Shown one piece after another: positions 52,084 through 62,541 of a stretch of 64,000 bases of DNA (its first letter is position 1; the number at the start of each line of letters is the position of its first letter). The position numbers and the translations under genes are program-made. The notes under the pieces were generated by a model. It searched no databases. It was not told the origin of the DNA and was given only the letters and a program-made list of their open reading frames with translations. The stretch is from Hericium rajendrae (lineage: Eukaryota; Basidiomycota; Agaricomycetes; Russulales; Hericiaceae): positions 992,001 to 1,056,000 of the forward strand of contig CM065891.1 of the NCBI GenBank assembly GCA_033439255.1, written 5' to 3'.

Positions 52084-52121
52084 CGACGGGGCTCTTCCGT
52101 CGCGACGGGGCTCTTCCGTCG
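52084..52121. promoter_or_regulatory. Tandem pair of 19-bp inverted repeats, CGG-N7-CCG
   Basis: CGACGGGGCTCTTCCGTCG occurs twice head to tail with no spacer (52,084-52,102 and 52,103-52,121). Each copy has inverted half-sites CGACGG/CCGTCG, giving CGG-N7-CCG, the form bound by dimeric Zn2Cys6 activators. The pair lies about 180 bases upstream of the monooxygenase start. Function is inferred. Confidence 0.5.
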
Positions 52122-52213
52122 GCAGATTGACGCGTCCGCCAGAAAACGAATCAAACTACGCGATATTGCGGGCCTGCGGTGGCAGATGTGAAACCGGTAT
52201 GAAACGGACTCTT

Positions 52214-52247
52214 GCCGCTGCGGCCCTCAGGCAAGCGCCGCTGCGGC
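52214..52247. repeat. Pair of 11-bp palindromes GCCGCTGCGGC
   Basis: Two exact copies (52,214-52,224 and 52,237-52,247) 23 bases apart, each a GCCGC/GCGGC inverted repeat. They are upstream of the same monooxygenase promoter and could be regulator sites. Confidence 0.4.
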
Positions 52248-52858
52248 ATCTGGCTTACGCGCTGTTTACGCGTCATTAGTGATCTTATCAGATATGATGT
52301 TGTTGTAGGCGTCCGTCCCCCGTCAATCTCAGATAGCCGCCGTCAACAACGTCCTTCATGGAGAACTCGGGGCCCGACAACCTGCAGGTTCTCATTGCCT
52401 TTGGATGCGCTGACTCAAAACGCCCCAGCCATCCCTGCAGGAACGTTGCGCTTCTATGACTTTGTGGGTACATTCAGGTGTGGGCGTTCATCAGCGCCAC
52501 GAGGGCTCAAACTCACGACAACATGTCGGTCGTAGGTCGCATGAAGGAATTTGACTCGAAGCATCGCTGATGATGAAGTACAGCAGGACGCAAGCTCGAT
52601 ATCAGAGTCGGCTACTCTGAGCTAGTACCTCGGAATGCCACTCACCTTCGCGGTTCTCTGACCAGTAATTCGTCCCACCGGCGGAATGAAATGTGCCTGT
52701 GATTGAGCAGCGCGATGAGATAGAGACCATGAGCTATATCTACTCAAAACCAACTGTAACAGATGTGTACGTAGTATTAATCTAACCCGCCAGCAACGAA
52801 CGAGCGAAGCCTGTACCGTACCGATGTCTAACGCCCCCTCCTTCCGAGTCTATGCTAT
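52248..52858. other. Intergenic, no gene seen
   Basis: Between the monooxygenase upstream region and the 3' end of the LETM1-type gene. No exon series, RNA gene or repeat was recognised. Confidence 0.5.
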
Positions 52859-54234
52859 TTAAGATAAGAACTGCCCGAGCGCACTGCGCGCGACGAGCGC
52901 AACACGGCGGCCGGCGGCATCGCCTTCCGACTGGTCCGCAGCCGTAAGCCACCATCTTAGGCGCGCCTTGAGCTCTTTGCCATCGAGGCCATCGCCGATG
53001 CTGCAGGCGACGTCAAATCTGCTTGACACAAAAAGAAGGGACACGCGACTCACATGCCGCGCTCTTCAAGCGCCTCGAGCAGCTCGGGCGCCGTGAGGCG
53101 CTCACCCATGCCTTCCTGCCTGAGCAACACATCGTCAGCGGCGATGGCGCTCAAACGCCGCTGTATCCGCCACCTGCGAACAGGCGGCGGGCCGAACGTC
53201 GACAGCGACAAAACCCTAAAAGCAGTACGCGTCAGCCGTGCGCAAAACAGCCCGCGAAAGGCACTCACCCGCAGAGCGCCAGCAGTGGCGGGCCATTCGG
53301 CACGGCCGCAAGCGAGTCCGCCTTCCGGACGGCCGCGAGGTCGTGGCGCATCCCCTCCGCATAGACGCGCTGTTTCTCGCGGCGCTTGCGCTCGATGCGC
53401 TCCCACTGGCTCGGCATGATGCACGTCGACGGGAGCATAAACGGCGCGTAGAGCGCGATGAGCGGGATTATCTCCTCGACGACGAGCACAATCACCACGA
53501 ACGGAACCATTCTACGCGGCTCAGTCAGTATTCCGATACGCAGGGGCGAGGGTGAGAAAGGGAGATACGCACTTGATCGCGTCCCTGCGGAAGGTCTGCA
53601 CGAAGCGCGTCTCCCAGCGCGTCTTCGGCGCGCCACCGCTCTTTACACGCGCGTTGATCTCGTTCACCTGCTTCAAGTGCGTGTAAAAGAGCTTCAGCCC
53701 TCTCCAGTAAAATTTCTGCCGCACACAAACACACGGTCAGCATGCACACCGCGCAGACCAGGAAGGACGCACGAAGAGCTCCTTCGCCTGATGGAACAGC
53801 CGGCCGACGCGTCCCGCGTTCGCCGGCGGGGGGATGAGCAGCCCGTGCAGTTGTGCGTCACGCAGGTCGCGCCGCGTCACCTCGATCAGCGAGTCCGCCG
53901 CCTGCACGGGCGGCGCGGGCGCCTTCTCTGGCTCTCCCCGCGCGCGAGCGGCGGGGCCGGCGTGCTCGCTTTCGGCGGCGGCTTCACAGGCGCGGGCCGC
54001 AGCTCTACCTTCGGCTTGCGTGGTGCAGGATGAGGCGGCTCAGGAATGGAGGAAGAGGATTTGCCGGTGGTCGGGGGAGGCGGGGAGGGGAGGTGGAGAG
54101 GTGGCGGTGGAGGAGCAGCGCGCGGTGCTGGCTGCTGATCACGGAAAGGCCATGGAGGTCCCGACGCAGGTAGATATATCTCGGGGATATTGATGCAGGG
54201 CGGTGTCGCGAGACGAGGGACCTAAGTTGCGCAT
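52859..54234 (-). CDS. LETM1-type mitochondrial inner-membrane protein
   Basis: Related to LETM1/Mdm38/Ylh47 proteins, which handle mitochondrial K+/H+ exchange and ribosome attachment at the inner membrane. Recognisable core: VGRLFHQAKELFKFYWRGLK, FYTHLKQVNEINARVK, FRRDAIKMVPFVVIVLVVEE with a transmembrane helix (IIPLIALYAPFMLPSTC), PSQWERIERKRREKQ, then a helical ribosome-binding-like domain (FGPPPVRRWRIQRRL; LTAPELLEALEERG; LKARLRWWL) ending ALGQFLS. A His/Arg/Ser-rich leader (QHRALLLHRHLSTSPPRLP) fits a mitochondrial presequence, but it lies in a different frame from the Pro-rich linker (RKPKVELRPAPVKPPP). That linker is itself out of frame with VQAADSLIEVTRRDLRD by an indel near 53,931-53,936. 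The start at 54,234 is tentative. Confidence 0.75.
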
Positions 54235-54854
54235 TGCAAGAGACGGTTAGGTGAGGGAACGCCGGAAGAAAATGAGTTGGACGGGGAGAGCACGGACCTC
54301 TCCACTACGCCATTCCTCCCAAATGAGCGGATCATGCAAGCCCGTATGTTTCAGTCACTATGCACCTGCAACGTGGATCCTGGGGTGGTGGTAAAGACGA
54401 CGAGCAGGTTATGGGAAGGACGACAAGCAGTTGTATGCAGCCGGACGATGCGTGTGCTTCGGGATCGGCACCGGAAAAGGAAGGAAATATTCTTTCCCAC
54501 GCTTTCCGCCTGGCATTGACTCGGCCTCGTTCAGCTTGCCCTCACTACGGCCCACTACTCCCAGTGTCCGTATCATAAAGCTCTTACATCTGGATTTCTT
54601 TCCCTGTCAAATATACTCGCCTGATCCGACTGTGTAGCTCTCGGTTGAAATAAACTATACGACTCAGGAACTGCTCTCGATGAGCGCTGTGAGCACGCGT
54701 CGCGTTCAGACGCTCAGAGTCCTACGACGTCATCTGAAGCCTACCCGTCATCCTATAGCCTCAATCCGATTTCACGCTCTTGCTTCCTCGACCACCATCT
54801 TTCCGCAAGCATACCGAATTGGGTACTACGGCCTTTGCGCGATTTCAAACAACC
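54235..54854. other. Intergenic, divergent promoters
   Basis: Separates the LETM1-type gene (leftward) from a small gene (rightward). Open frames at 54,277-54,637 and 54,680-54,919 lack motifs; the second could be an upstream exon of the next gene, but the frame does not connect. Confidence 0.4.
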
Positions 54855-55492
54855 ATGGCCCAACTCGACGCCGCGCAACTCCCCGCGGACATCTCGCTCG
54901 CAGTCACGAACACCCTTGACCAGCTCTACGATCCCACCATCACCAACCAGACGACCAAGCCGCCCTCGGTATCCGCACTTACTGGTCTGCCCGCGCCGGT
55001 GCAGACATATCTGACGTCGCTGACGCTCGCGGCCAACAAGGCCGCGAATGCGAACGCGTGCGGGAGCGTGCTCGCTGGGCAGGGCAGCGAGGGCGACGAG
55101 TTCGGCGACGCCGCGTTGTGGCTTGGAGACGATGTCGCTGGGAGTGAGAAGGATGTATTAAGGAAGCTTGGGCTGAAGGAGTGGCTGGGCAATGGGCGGA
55201 CTGTATGTGTTTCTCAATGTCCTCCGACGTGTGCTGAATTGCTCGGGCGAAGATACATCGTGTGGAATTAGATCCGTCAACAGGCCTGCCTCGTACATTC
55301 AAACCAATGCTCTCGCGCGTAGAGTCGGACGAACTGAAAGACTTGCTGTCAAGGCTGTCGGACAAGACGTATTTCTATGTGGACGGGGGTCCGAACGGTA
55401 CGGTCCTTCATGTCCTGTATGGCCGTGTTCCGGAAGGAGTAGCGGGAGGATGGGTTGCATTGGTAGGACTTGGTGTTGCTGCAGATTACTGA
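54855..55492 (+). CDS. Small unidentified protein, two exons
   Basis: ATG 54,855 gives MAQLDAAQLPADISLAVTNT, a helical Ala/Leu/Thr-rich first half (VQTYLTSLTLAANKAANANA, then an acidic segment GSEGDEFGDAALWLGDDVAG, and LRKLGLKEWLGNGRT). A GTATGT intron runs from about 55,202 to 55,252. The second exon reads IHRVELDPSTGLPRTFKPML and LLSRLSDKTYFYVDGGPNG, ending GLGVAADY at 55,490-55,492. There is no signal peptide, transmembrane helix or catalytic motif that I recognise. The coding look and clean splice make a real gene likely. The upstream in-frame stretch without an ATG suggests the start is correct. Function unknown. Confidence 0.6.
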
Positions 55493-56738
55493 GCAATGCA
55501 TGACCTTGTTGCGAGGCAAGATTATCAGTCAAGCGTTCACGTATGATTGCGTCTCTGTTGCCTCTCAAAGCTGATTGTTCGTACGCAAGCTGCATGGATA
55601 CAGCGGGCTTCGCTGTCGTATCACTCGTCCTTCTCAAACGAGATCGACGTCGTCCTGGGATCGACTATGACACAAGCAGCTGGTGATGTGTACGCTCGCA
55701 GCACGCGCTGCAGCAAACCCATCGGGTAAATAGCCTGGTGCACGAGTCAGGTCTGTAGGTAGCATATTTATGACGAGTTATGATCGGCGGAGGTAAACAA
55801 GGGGGCTTTGGTGTCGCTGCCGGCATCGACAGTGGTAAGTGCACCTTCCACCTTCAATGCGTCGCACTTCTGGCTGAATTCCGCCGATGTAATAGGTCGC
55901 GCTCGACGTGTCTTTTGGAAGAGTGTATGTCCCATGAATCCTTACACCTTATGCCAGCAGCCGCTCTCGATATAGTGCATATATGCACAGCTTTCAACCC
56001 GCTTGCTCAATGTCTTGGACCGAGAATACATCAAGAAATGACTCAACTCAGGGCCAAGTGGTCCAGAGCTTCCAAAATCATTATAGCAGCGCGATCTACA
56101 CACAAAACAGGATCATCTTCGCAGTATTGCCGCATGGAACCCGCCCTCGGAGCGCCGAGCCAGCAAAGAACTCAATTGCCCCGCATTTGCGTACCCGAAC
56201 AAGAAGACATCATGTTTCATGTTTCAAGTGCCAACACTTGTCGCCATCCAGGCCCTCGCCAAAGTGTACGGTTCTTTTCAGTACCGGGTGACCCTAAATA
56301 AGCTTATTTGACGGCGAGAGCCTTTTGTGGCGAAAGTGTACGGGTACAGAAGCAGGTTCGTCGTGGCCGCTGTTTCTCTGCTTGAATGGGGTCTGACGAA
56401 TCCACGAGTGCGCAGTGGTCGCCGACCAATTCAACACATGCGTCGGCGCTAAACTGAACAATGGGGACGTGTACACACGCTGACATATTAACTCAGAGAT
56501 ATCACCAAGACACGATTTGCGGCTTGCCTGTCAACATGTCACGATCCACTCGCCTTGCGAACCACTGAATTGGATATAATTTTAAGCTTTTCAAATTGGT
56601 CCATGGCAGGAGCATGTTCCGGGCAACTCCATCTTTCTAGAGGCGCAGATCCTCAACGCCGTCATTAGTGGCGGTATAAATCTGCAGCATGCATCCCTGC
56701 TTACTTTGTCGACAACTCGCAGCGACAGCCCATCCAGC
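55493..56738. other. Intergenic, no gene supported
   Basis: About 1.2 kb with only motif-free open frames (the longest is 174 codons, 55,780-56,301). A TATAAAT at 56,675-56,681, some 60 bases before the next start codon, is a plausible TATA box for the Zn2Cys6 gene. Confidence 0.5.
56675..56681 (+). promoter_or_regulatory. Probable TATA box of the Zn2Cys6 gene
   Basis: TATAAAT located 58-64 bases upstream of the ATG at 56,739. Confidence 0.45.
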
Positions 56739-58431
56739 ATGGAGCAGGGAATTCCGTTAGATACGTATTACTCGGCGCTCATGGCAGACACTGAACGTCA
56801 GTTCGTCGGTGCTCCCAGCTATCTCGACGCCGGACACGACCAATATTCTTCAGCTGCCGTTTGGCGCAGGGTACAGCAGTCAGGCGCAGGTATGTTCAAC
56901 ATTTCTCGCAGATGGTGTTGTATAATCGCTGACATGACCTGTCTCGAGCTGCAGCCCGTCCACCCTGACGCGTTTCTTCAAGCCCAGTGGGATTGGCCGC
57001 CTTACCCGCCTCTCCAAACCCTGCCGTACCCCATCTCGTCCGACTACCACTATGCTAACGCAGGCCTCTCCATTGTCGACCCATACCCGTTCATACCAAC
57101 CATCGACCGCCCGTCCGCCCCCAGCCAACGCGCGCCCGTCCAAGCTGAAGACAGAACAGGCACAGAAACTTACCGCTTGTGCCAGACGGACGCGTTCGCC
57201 GCGCCTGGTACGAATGAGGTAAGGTTTTCTAGTGCGCCTGCCTTCGGCGCAGACGTCCGCGAGCTATGCTGATTCGTGAACGCGCCACAATAGGGACGGG
57301 GCGGCGCTATGTCCCAGATGGTCGACTTCAATCCCGACGAGCCGCACGGCATGACGCTCTGGGCCCCGCGCCCTCTCCACGCCGCCTCCACCACGCCGTT
57401 CATCCAGGGCACGACATATGCGCGGCGTCGGGCATTGGGCGCACCGCTCGACAACGGCGCTCCTGAGCTCGCATTGCACGCCTCCGCGCCCCTGAGCGTC
57501 ATCGGGGCTGCGTATACCGGTATTGATAAGCTGGAATCCACCTATCAGGTGGTGCAGCAAACCAATACCATACGCGGCACCGGGGCTCAGTGCGACGCAT
57601 CCGCCTACAGCTGCGGTGGCTCGAGCGTCGTCCAGAGCGCGTCCAGCATCCCCCTCACTATATCGAATGGCGCCCTCACTATATCAAGGGATGCCGATGG
57701 CAGGTCAGAAGCTGCCAGTACCCACACCGCGTCGAGCGCCGCCCATTACGCCGCCTACAATGCATCCGGCAACATCTCCGACGCGAGCAGTGACGTCCCC
57801 ATCGCATCCAGCATTATCAACAACGCGTCGCGCGGGCCCGGCCGCGCCCGCAAGCCACCGACTGGCGGCGTCGTGAAGAAGAAGAAGAAGGTCAAGGCGC
57901 CGCCTGCACCCAAGAAACCGCAATTCCTCGCGTGTTTCTTCTGCCGTGGCCGCAAGATCGCGTGTGGGCATCCCCCGCCTGACAGAGTGGATAGGACGTG
58001 CAAGTGAGTACTTACATTTGCATCGGTGTTGGTGACCAAAGCGCGGGGAGAGAGGGGAGACGAGACTGCGCAACAGTGGTCTGGCTATGATGTGCAGGGT
58101 GTTTGAAGTCGAGGGGGAGACGAGTCCTGCTCGCTGCAGCGACCAAGCCTGCAGCTCTGCAGGCTTTATACCCCCCCTCGTCTTCCTGCTACCCATTTCG
58201 CACTTATCGCTCCCATCGGAGGAGCTGACTTCTGCCTCCTCCCGTTCGCGCTTTTTTTAATCATCTGGTCGCGTTTGACTCATACTGACGACCTTATCGC
58301 TCCATCATCATTGCAGCCAGTGTGCCAAACGCGGCATTTCCTGCACGTACCCCACGGTCTCGCGTCGTGGCCAGCGCCGACCTAAGGAGATCAGCGACTT
58401 GCCTTCCGCGGGGGGATTGGCCCTCAAATGA
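56739..58431 (+). CDS. Zn(II)2Cys6 transcription factor with C-terminal DNA-binding domain
   Basis: Nuclear regulator. It begins MEQGIPLDTYYSALMADTER and has a long low-complexity Pro/Tyr/Ser/Ala-rich N-terminal and central part (WDWPPYPPLQTLPYPISSD; TPFIQGTTYARRRALGAP). A basic patch (GPGRARKPP, VKKKKKVKAPP) precedes the binuclear zinc cluster FLACFFCRGRKIACG, then DRTCNQCAKRGISCTYP: C-x2-C-x6-C-x11-C-x2-C-x6-C. An intron of about 300 bases (58,003-58,316), long for this window, splits the cluster. The tail RRGQRRPKEISDLPSAGG ends LALK. The fungal-specific middle homology domain is absent, and the cluster sits at the C-terminus, a layout common in basidiomycetes. Other introns lie near 56,890-56,955 and 57,218-57,293. 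Targets unknown. Confidence 0.85.
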
Positions 58432-60435
58432 GGTACAAACCACGTCGCAGGTTCTCGCCGTATTAGGTGTTTCGCGGTCGACCCCTTGGCATTGGGCTTT
58501 CAATCGATGTGGCTTCCGGTATTTTCGCCGTCGCCTTACTGGTTCCTCGTATTGTATTGACTCTATGGCGTCCAAATACAGTATTCGGTATTATATCTCG
58601 TTGCAACATGCACTCTGTATGGCCCAGTCCGTTCGTGACTGGGGGTTTCAATTCCAGCTTTCCGCTCTTTGTTTTCTTGTTTATTCTAATACAGTTCTTT
58701 AATTTGCTACGATATTTTCCGTGTCGCTATCGTCTCCCGCTTCGATTAACTCTGCGCCCTCCATATTTTTCGGCTTGTTCACAGCAAATGCATGATCGTC
58801 TTGTCCATTTGCAGCGTTTGCCCTGTCCGTCGTTCTAGTCCGTATTCTTCGAGGCACAGAATGCGCCACGACGCTGCTGTCTCGTTAGTGGCGTCCGCAT
58901 CGCGTGTTCCGTTTGGGCTCCCGTCTGCCTCGTGAGCGCTCCCATTGGCCCAACGCCCTATATTGCAGCGCTTCTTCCAACTCCGACTCACCCATGCGTT
59001 TCATTCGGGCACGATTACTGATGCTCATCGCAACGCGTGTGTATCGTGCTCGCTGTCCCGAAGGACAAAATGGCGACGGCGCCGTGGAGCCGCGGGGCCG
59101 AAGGTTTACATGAAAAGTATGTGCGCACACAGAGTTTTGCGGTGTCCGAGTTTGTGGAAAGATAGACCAGATCTATCCCCTCGTTTCGTGAAGTCGGAGG
59201 AACATCGATAGCTCGGCCTGCATCATTAATGCGCGAAATGCACGCGAAAGGGCTATAACGACAATGAACTGCATATGAATGGACTCGTGACGGATGATGG
59301 CTGCAAGAGGGAACGTAATGGACGTCTCCCAAAGGATGTAGAAGCAGTGATTTATTCGGATCGTAAGGTGCGTAAGACGTACCCAGCCACGCTCAACAAC
59401 GCCTCCAAACCTTCTGTCGTCCTTTCGCCGCAGTGAACATCCGGCTGACCACCGTACGTCCCCGTGAACGGTCGCAGAGGTAGCTCATCCCACAGACGCA
59501 ACGGAACAGGACGCGCAAGGCGCAAGCGCTTGTTTGCTATCAAGGGGATGGCCGCTCTCGACAGTGACAGTGGATGATCGTCAACAGTGCTCCCAAGTCA
59601 AGATGTGATTCGCAAAATGTGCTGGATTTACACTGTCACAGCGCCTAGAAAGACACCAGCTCCTCTAAAAAAAATGTGCTAGATAGCTGTCGATTATCGC
59701 TAAGGAATACATATGGGTGGACGAACCTGTTTGGCGCCATGCTACGCAAATCCCGAGTTCAAGTACTGGTAAATTGATGGAAGGCGTGTAAGAGAGTCGA
59801 GTAACTCGAGCGATTTAGCCGGCGACCGAGGGACATCATCAGGTCTCATGGAGAGGTCGCGTGGGTAGATAGCTTAAGTGTAGAACCAAACGTAGCAAAC
59901 TCAATCTCTCATTGCGCACTGGGCGCGAGCGCTGCCGCCTCAGCTATGGGCAGATCGTGAGCACTGGTAGATAACTTTTGTTACCGCCATCTTGGGGAAT
60001 ATTTTCGCGGCGTGAACGATACACTGCCGCTCAGAATTCGACTCGAAGGTAGGACGATGAGCTCAGATTCACTGTCAAACTCGCGTCCATAAAGTCGTCG
60101 GAGCTGGCCGGGTTTTGCCGGCCAGATGTGTCTTTAGTCTTCGCCCATTCTTTACCCTTAGCCCCGTCGACGAACGTCAAGACACCAAAACAGCGGCCCC
60201 AAGCCAACGATTCATTTTAAATCTTGCAAGTTGGGGGCTTCGAATTCTTCAAGGTGCGATCTCCGCAGAATCATCCTTATTTTCTTTTAAATAGCTAGGC
60301 TGCAGGTGAGACACTCGCATCTCGTGGCTTCCTTGGGAACTGTTTGCATGCCGCGCTGGCTATCCTCGTACGTTTCTTGATCGTTCTCAAATCGATGCGA
60401 GATATTGACTTATTGTGGGCTGAAAAAAGGTCATC
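58432..60435. other. Two-kilobase gene-free stretch
   Basis: No convincing exon series, RNA gene, transposon end or repeat was found. Pyrimidine-rich around 58,640-58,800. The first part likely contains the 3' UTR of the Zn2Cys6 gene and the last few hundred bases the promoter of the F-box-like gene. Confidence 0.45.
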
Positions 60436-62104
60436 ATGAACCCCGATATGCCATTCAATTCTCCATGGCTGAGCGTGGAAGATTGTGCTACCGCCCAGCA
60501 AGTTATCGACACGGAACTCGGCGAAATGACTCCATCACCATACCCAGAACGTGCTCGCAAGTTGCGCGCACGGCGCAACGAGTATGCTCTGATCAACGCC
60601 TGGCTCCCATCAGAGCTCATGGTCGCAATATTCTACGAGGTCATCATCACTTCTCAATACGGTCACATGCTGCAACACCGTTTGTTCTCCTGATTGCTTA
60701 AAATCGCCCGGTGGTTACAACTTCAGCCGCACGTCGATGGACCGTGATTAGCCACGTTTGCCAGAAATGGCGCACGATTGCTGTCGGTACGCCCCAGCTC
60801 TGGCAAAAGATTTCATTCGTCAATCCCGACGTGACTTTCATGATGCTGCAACGCAGCCAGCCATCACCGATATGCATCGACTACCACTCACCATCACCGA
60901 GACCCATCGACTACAACCCACGGGGGTCCATCCTTGCGCTCGGAATAGCACTATCTCATTCTAACCGTGCATCCGAAATTTCTCTGGGCATGTGTTGGAC
61001 TCGCCTGCAGGATCTAATTTCCGCGTACCTCACGAAGCCCATGCCGCTTCTGAAGTGTTTGGAACTGCGGACAGGCAGCCGCGACCAGCAAATGCAGGAT
61101 TTTTCCTTCCTACAGGTTGTCTTGAAGGGGCGAATGCGCTCCACCGCCTTGTTCTCGTCGACATTGGGTTCTCGCCTACGACCGATCCTTCCCACGACCC
61201 TCACTAAACTACATCTACATCGCCTCTCCAAGAAATTCACGCCGTTACAGATGACAGCTCTTTTAGAACCTCTGGAGAACCTTTGCGATTTGCACATTGA
61301 AGATGCCCTCCGCTCAGACACGCCAGATCCCAACCTGCCTCCAGATCTTCACCGTCTATCACCGCGTACACATCTCACCCGTCTCACCATCAGTGAGACG
61401 GCACGCCCGAGGAACGAAGTTCCTGGCTCGATTCTCAATAACATCTGCGACACAGCTGAATCTTCTGTGCACATCGCGACGGCTCGAAGACGTTCATTTT
61501 GGGCAGCTGCTCAGGCCTATCTACGGCGCGCGGGGTCTGGTGCGCGATCTGTCTATCTTGTGCTGGCATTTACTAGACATGTCGCTCATCGTAACGGCCT
61601 CTGGTGGCACGTCCTCGGAGGTCCACTTCAGCCTGAGAGTGCCACCGGATAGCGACGGTCACATTCTGTTGCGTGAAACGTTGCGCGACTTGTGCGAAAT
61701 GCTGCCGCTTGACAGCGTTGAGACGTTGTATTTTGGAACCTCGAGACGGTCGCTTGGAGTTTGGCGAGGTCGCTGCTCCGCTTTTGGCCTCTCACCTTTA
61801 CGGTGTCCGCATCCTCAGGGTGAAAGATAGAGCTGTGGAACCCGATGAACGAAATGATACCAGAGATATAGACGGGCTGTTGCACGCTATTACGGATTGC
61901 CTTGTTGCTAGAAAAAGGTCAGGCAAAGCTGCCGATGTGGAGATGCTGGTGCTTAACGGTCGGATAGTCCCACCGGGATATCTGCGAAATCTGGAGAGCC
62001 TCAGGGAATGGGACGGCCGTCTTTGGCATCTATTAGATGAGGAGCCATTTTTTCCAACGGACGATGATGGACCTTTTTTTTATCTTACCCTGGATATTGA
62101 GTAG
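60436..62104 (+). CDS. F-box-like protein, frame-broken (gene or young pseudogene)
   Basis: Belongs to the expanded F-box-like families of Agaricomycetes, thought to recruit substrates to SCF ubiquitin ligases. ATG 60,436 gives MNPDMPFNSPWLSVED, a helical region (ARKLRARRNEYALINAW), the F-box core LPSELMVAIFYEV, then across an intron (about 60,659-60,726) RRWTVISHVCQKWRTIAV, TPQLWQKISF. A long leucine-rich-repeat-like part follows (LTKLHLHRLSKKF; LENLCDLHIEDAL; ATQLNLLCTSRRLEDVHFG). The end reads VPPGYLRNLESLREWD and FFYLTLDIE. The frame shifts by one base near 61,395 and again near 61,750, with conserved sequence continuing after each. A truncated relative lies at 21,235-21,657. Whether it is functional depends on verifying those two sites. 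Confidence 0.65.
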
Positions 62105-62541
62105 ACTAGACTTACAGCTTTTGTTTCCTAGATCGTCAATCTCATCGTACTGACCCGTAACAGTTGGTCTTCTGCAAAATTATCTATACACCTGATCTTG
62201 TTCAGCTTTCCTTCCCCCCTTTTCCGAATGCCCGTTTCTTGCGTTCGGGTTGAACGTTGAGTTGTCAAGGTGCAATTGTCGAGGTGCTTGCAGGTCGTCG
62301 CTGCTCGACGCGTCGGACCCGCCGGCCTCCTTCCTATACCCTGTCCTTGTGTTGTCCACGGCGTCGCTGCGTTCGTACAATTTTTGAACATATAATATTT
62401 GAACACCTTAGACAATACCATACTGGTATGTAGTCAGCAGTAGCGGCGGTGAACTGATTGGAGACTCGGATCGCGTCGTGAAGGGGATGACATCATCACC
62501 TCCGACCTGGTTTGAGCACGGCGGGCGCTGTTGAACCCGGC
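62105..62541. other. Intergenic, chitinase promoter
   Basis: No gene is seen; includes the upstream region of the GH18 gene. Confidence 0.5.

Noticed and set aside
55780-56301. 173-residue plus-strand open frame
   Set aside because: No recognisable motif, unusual codon pattern, no plausible intron structure.
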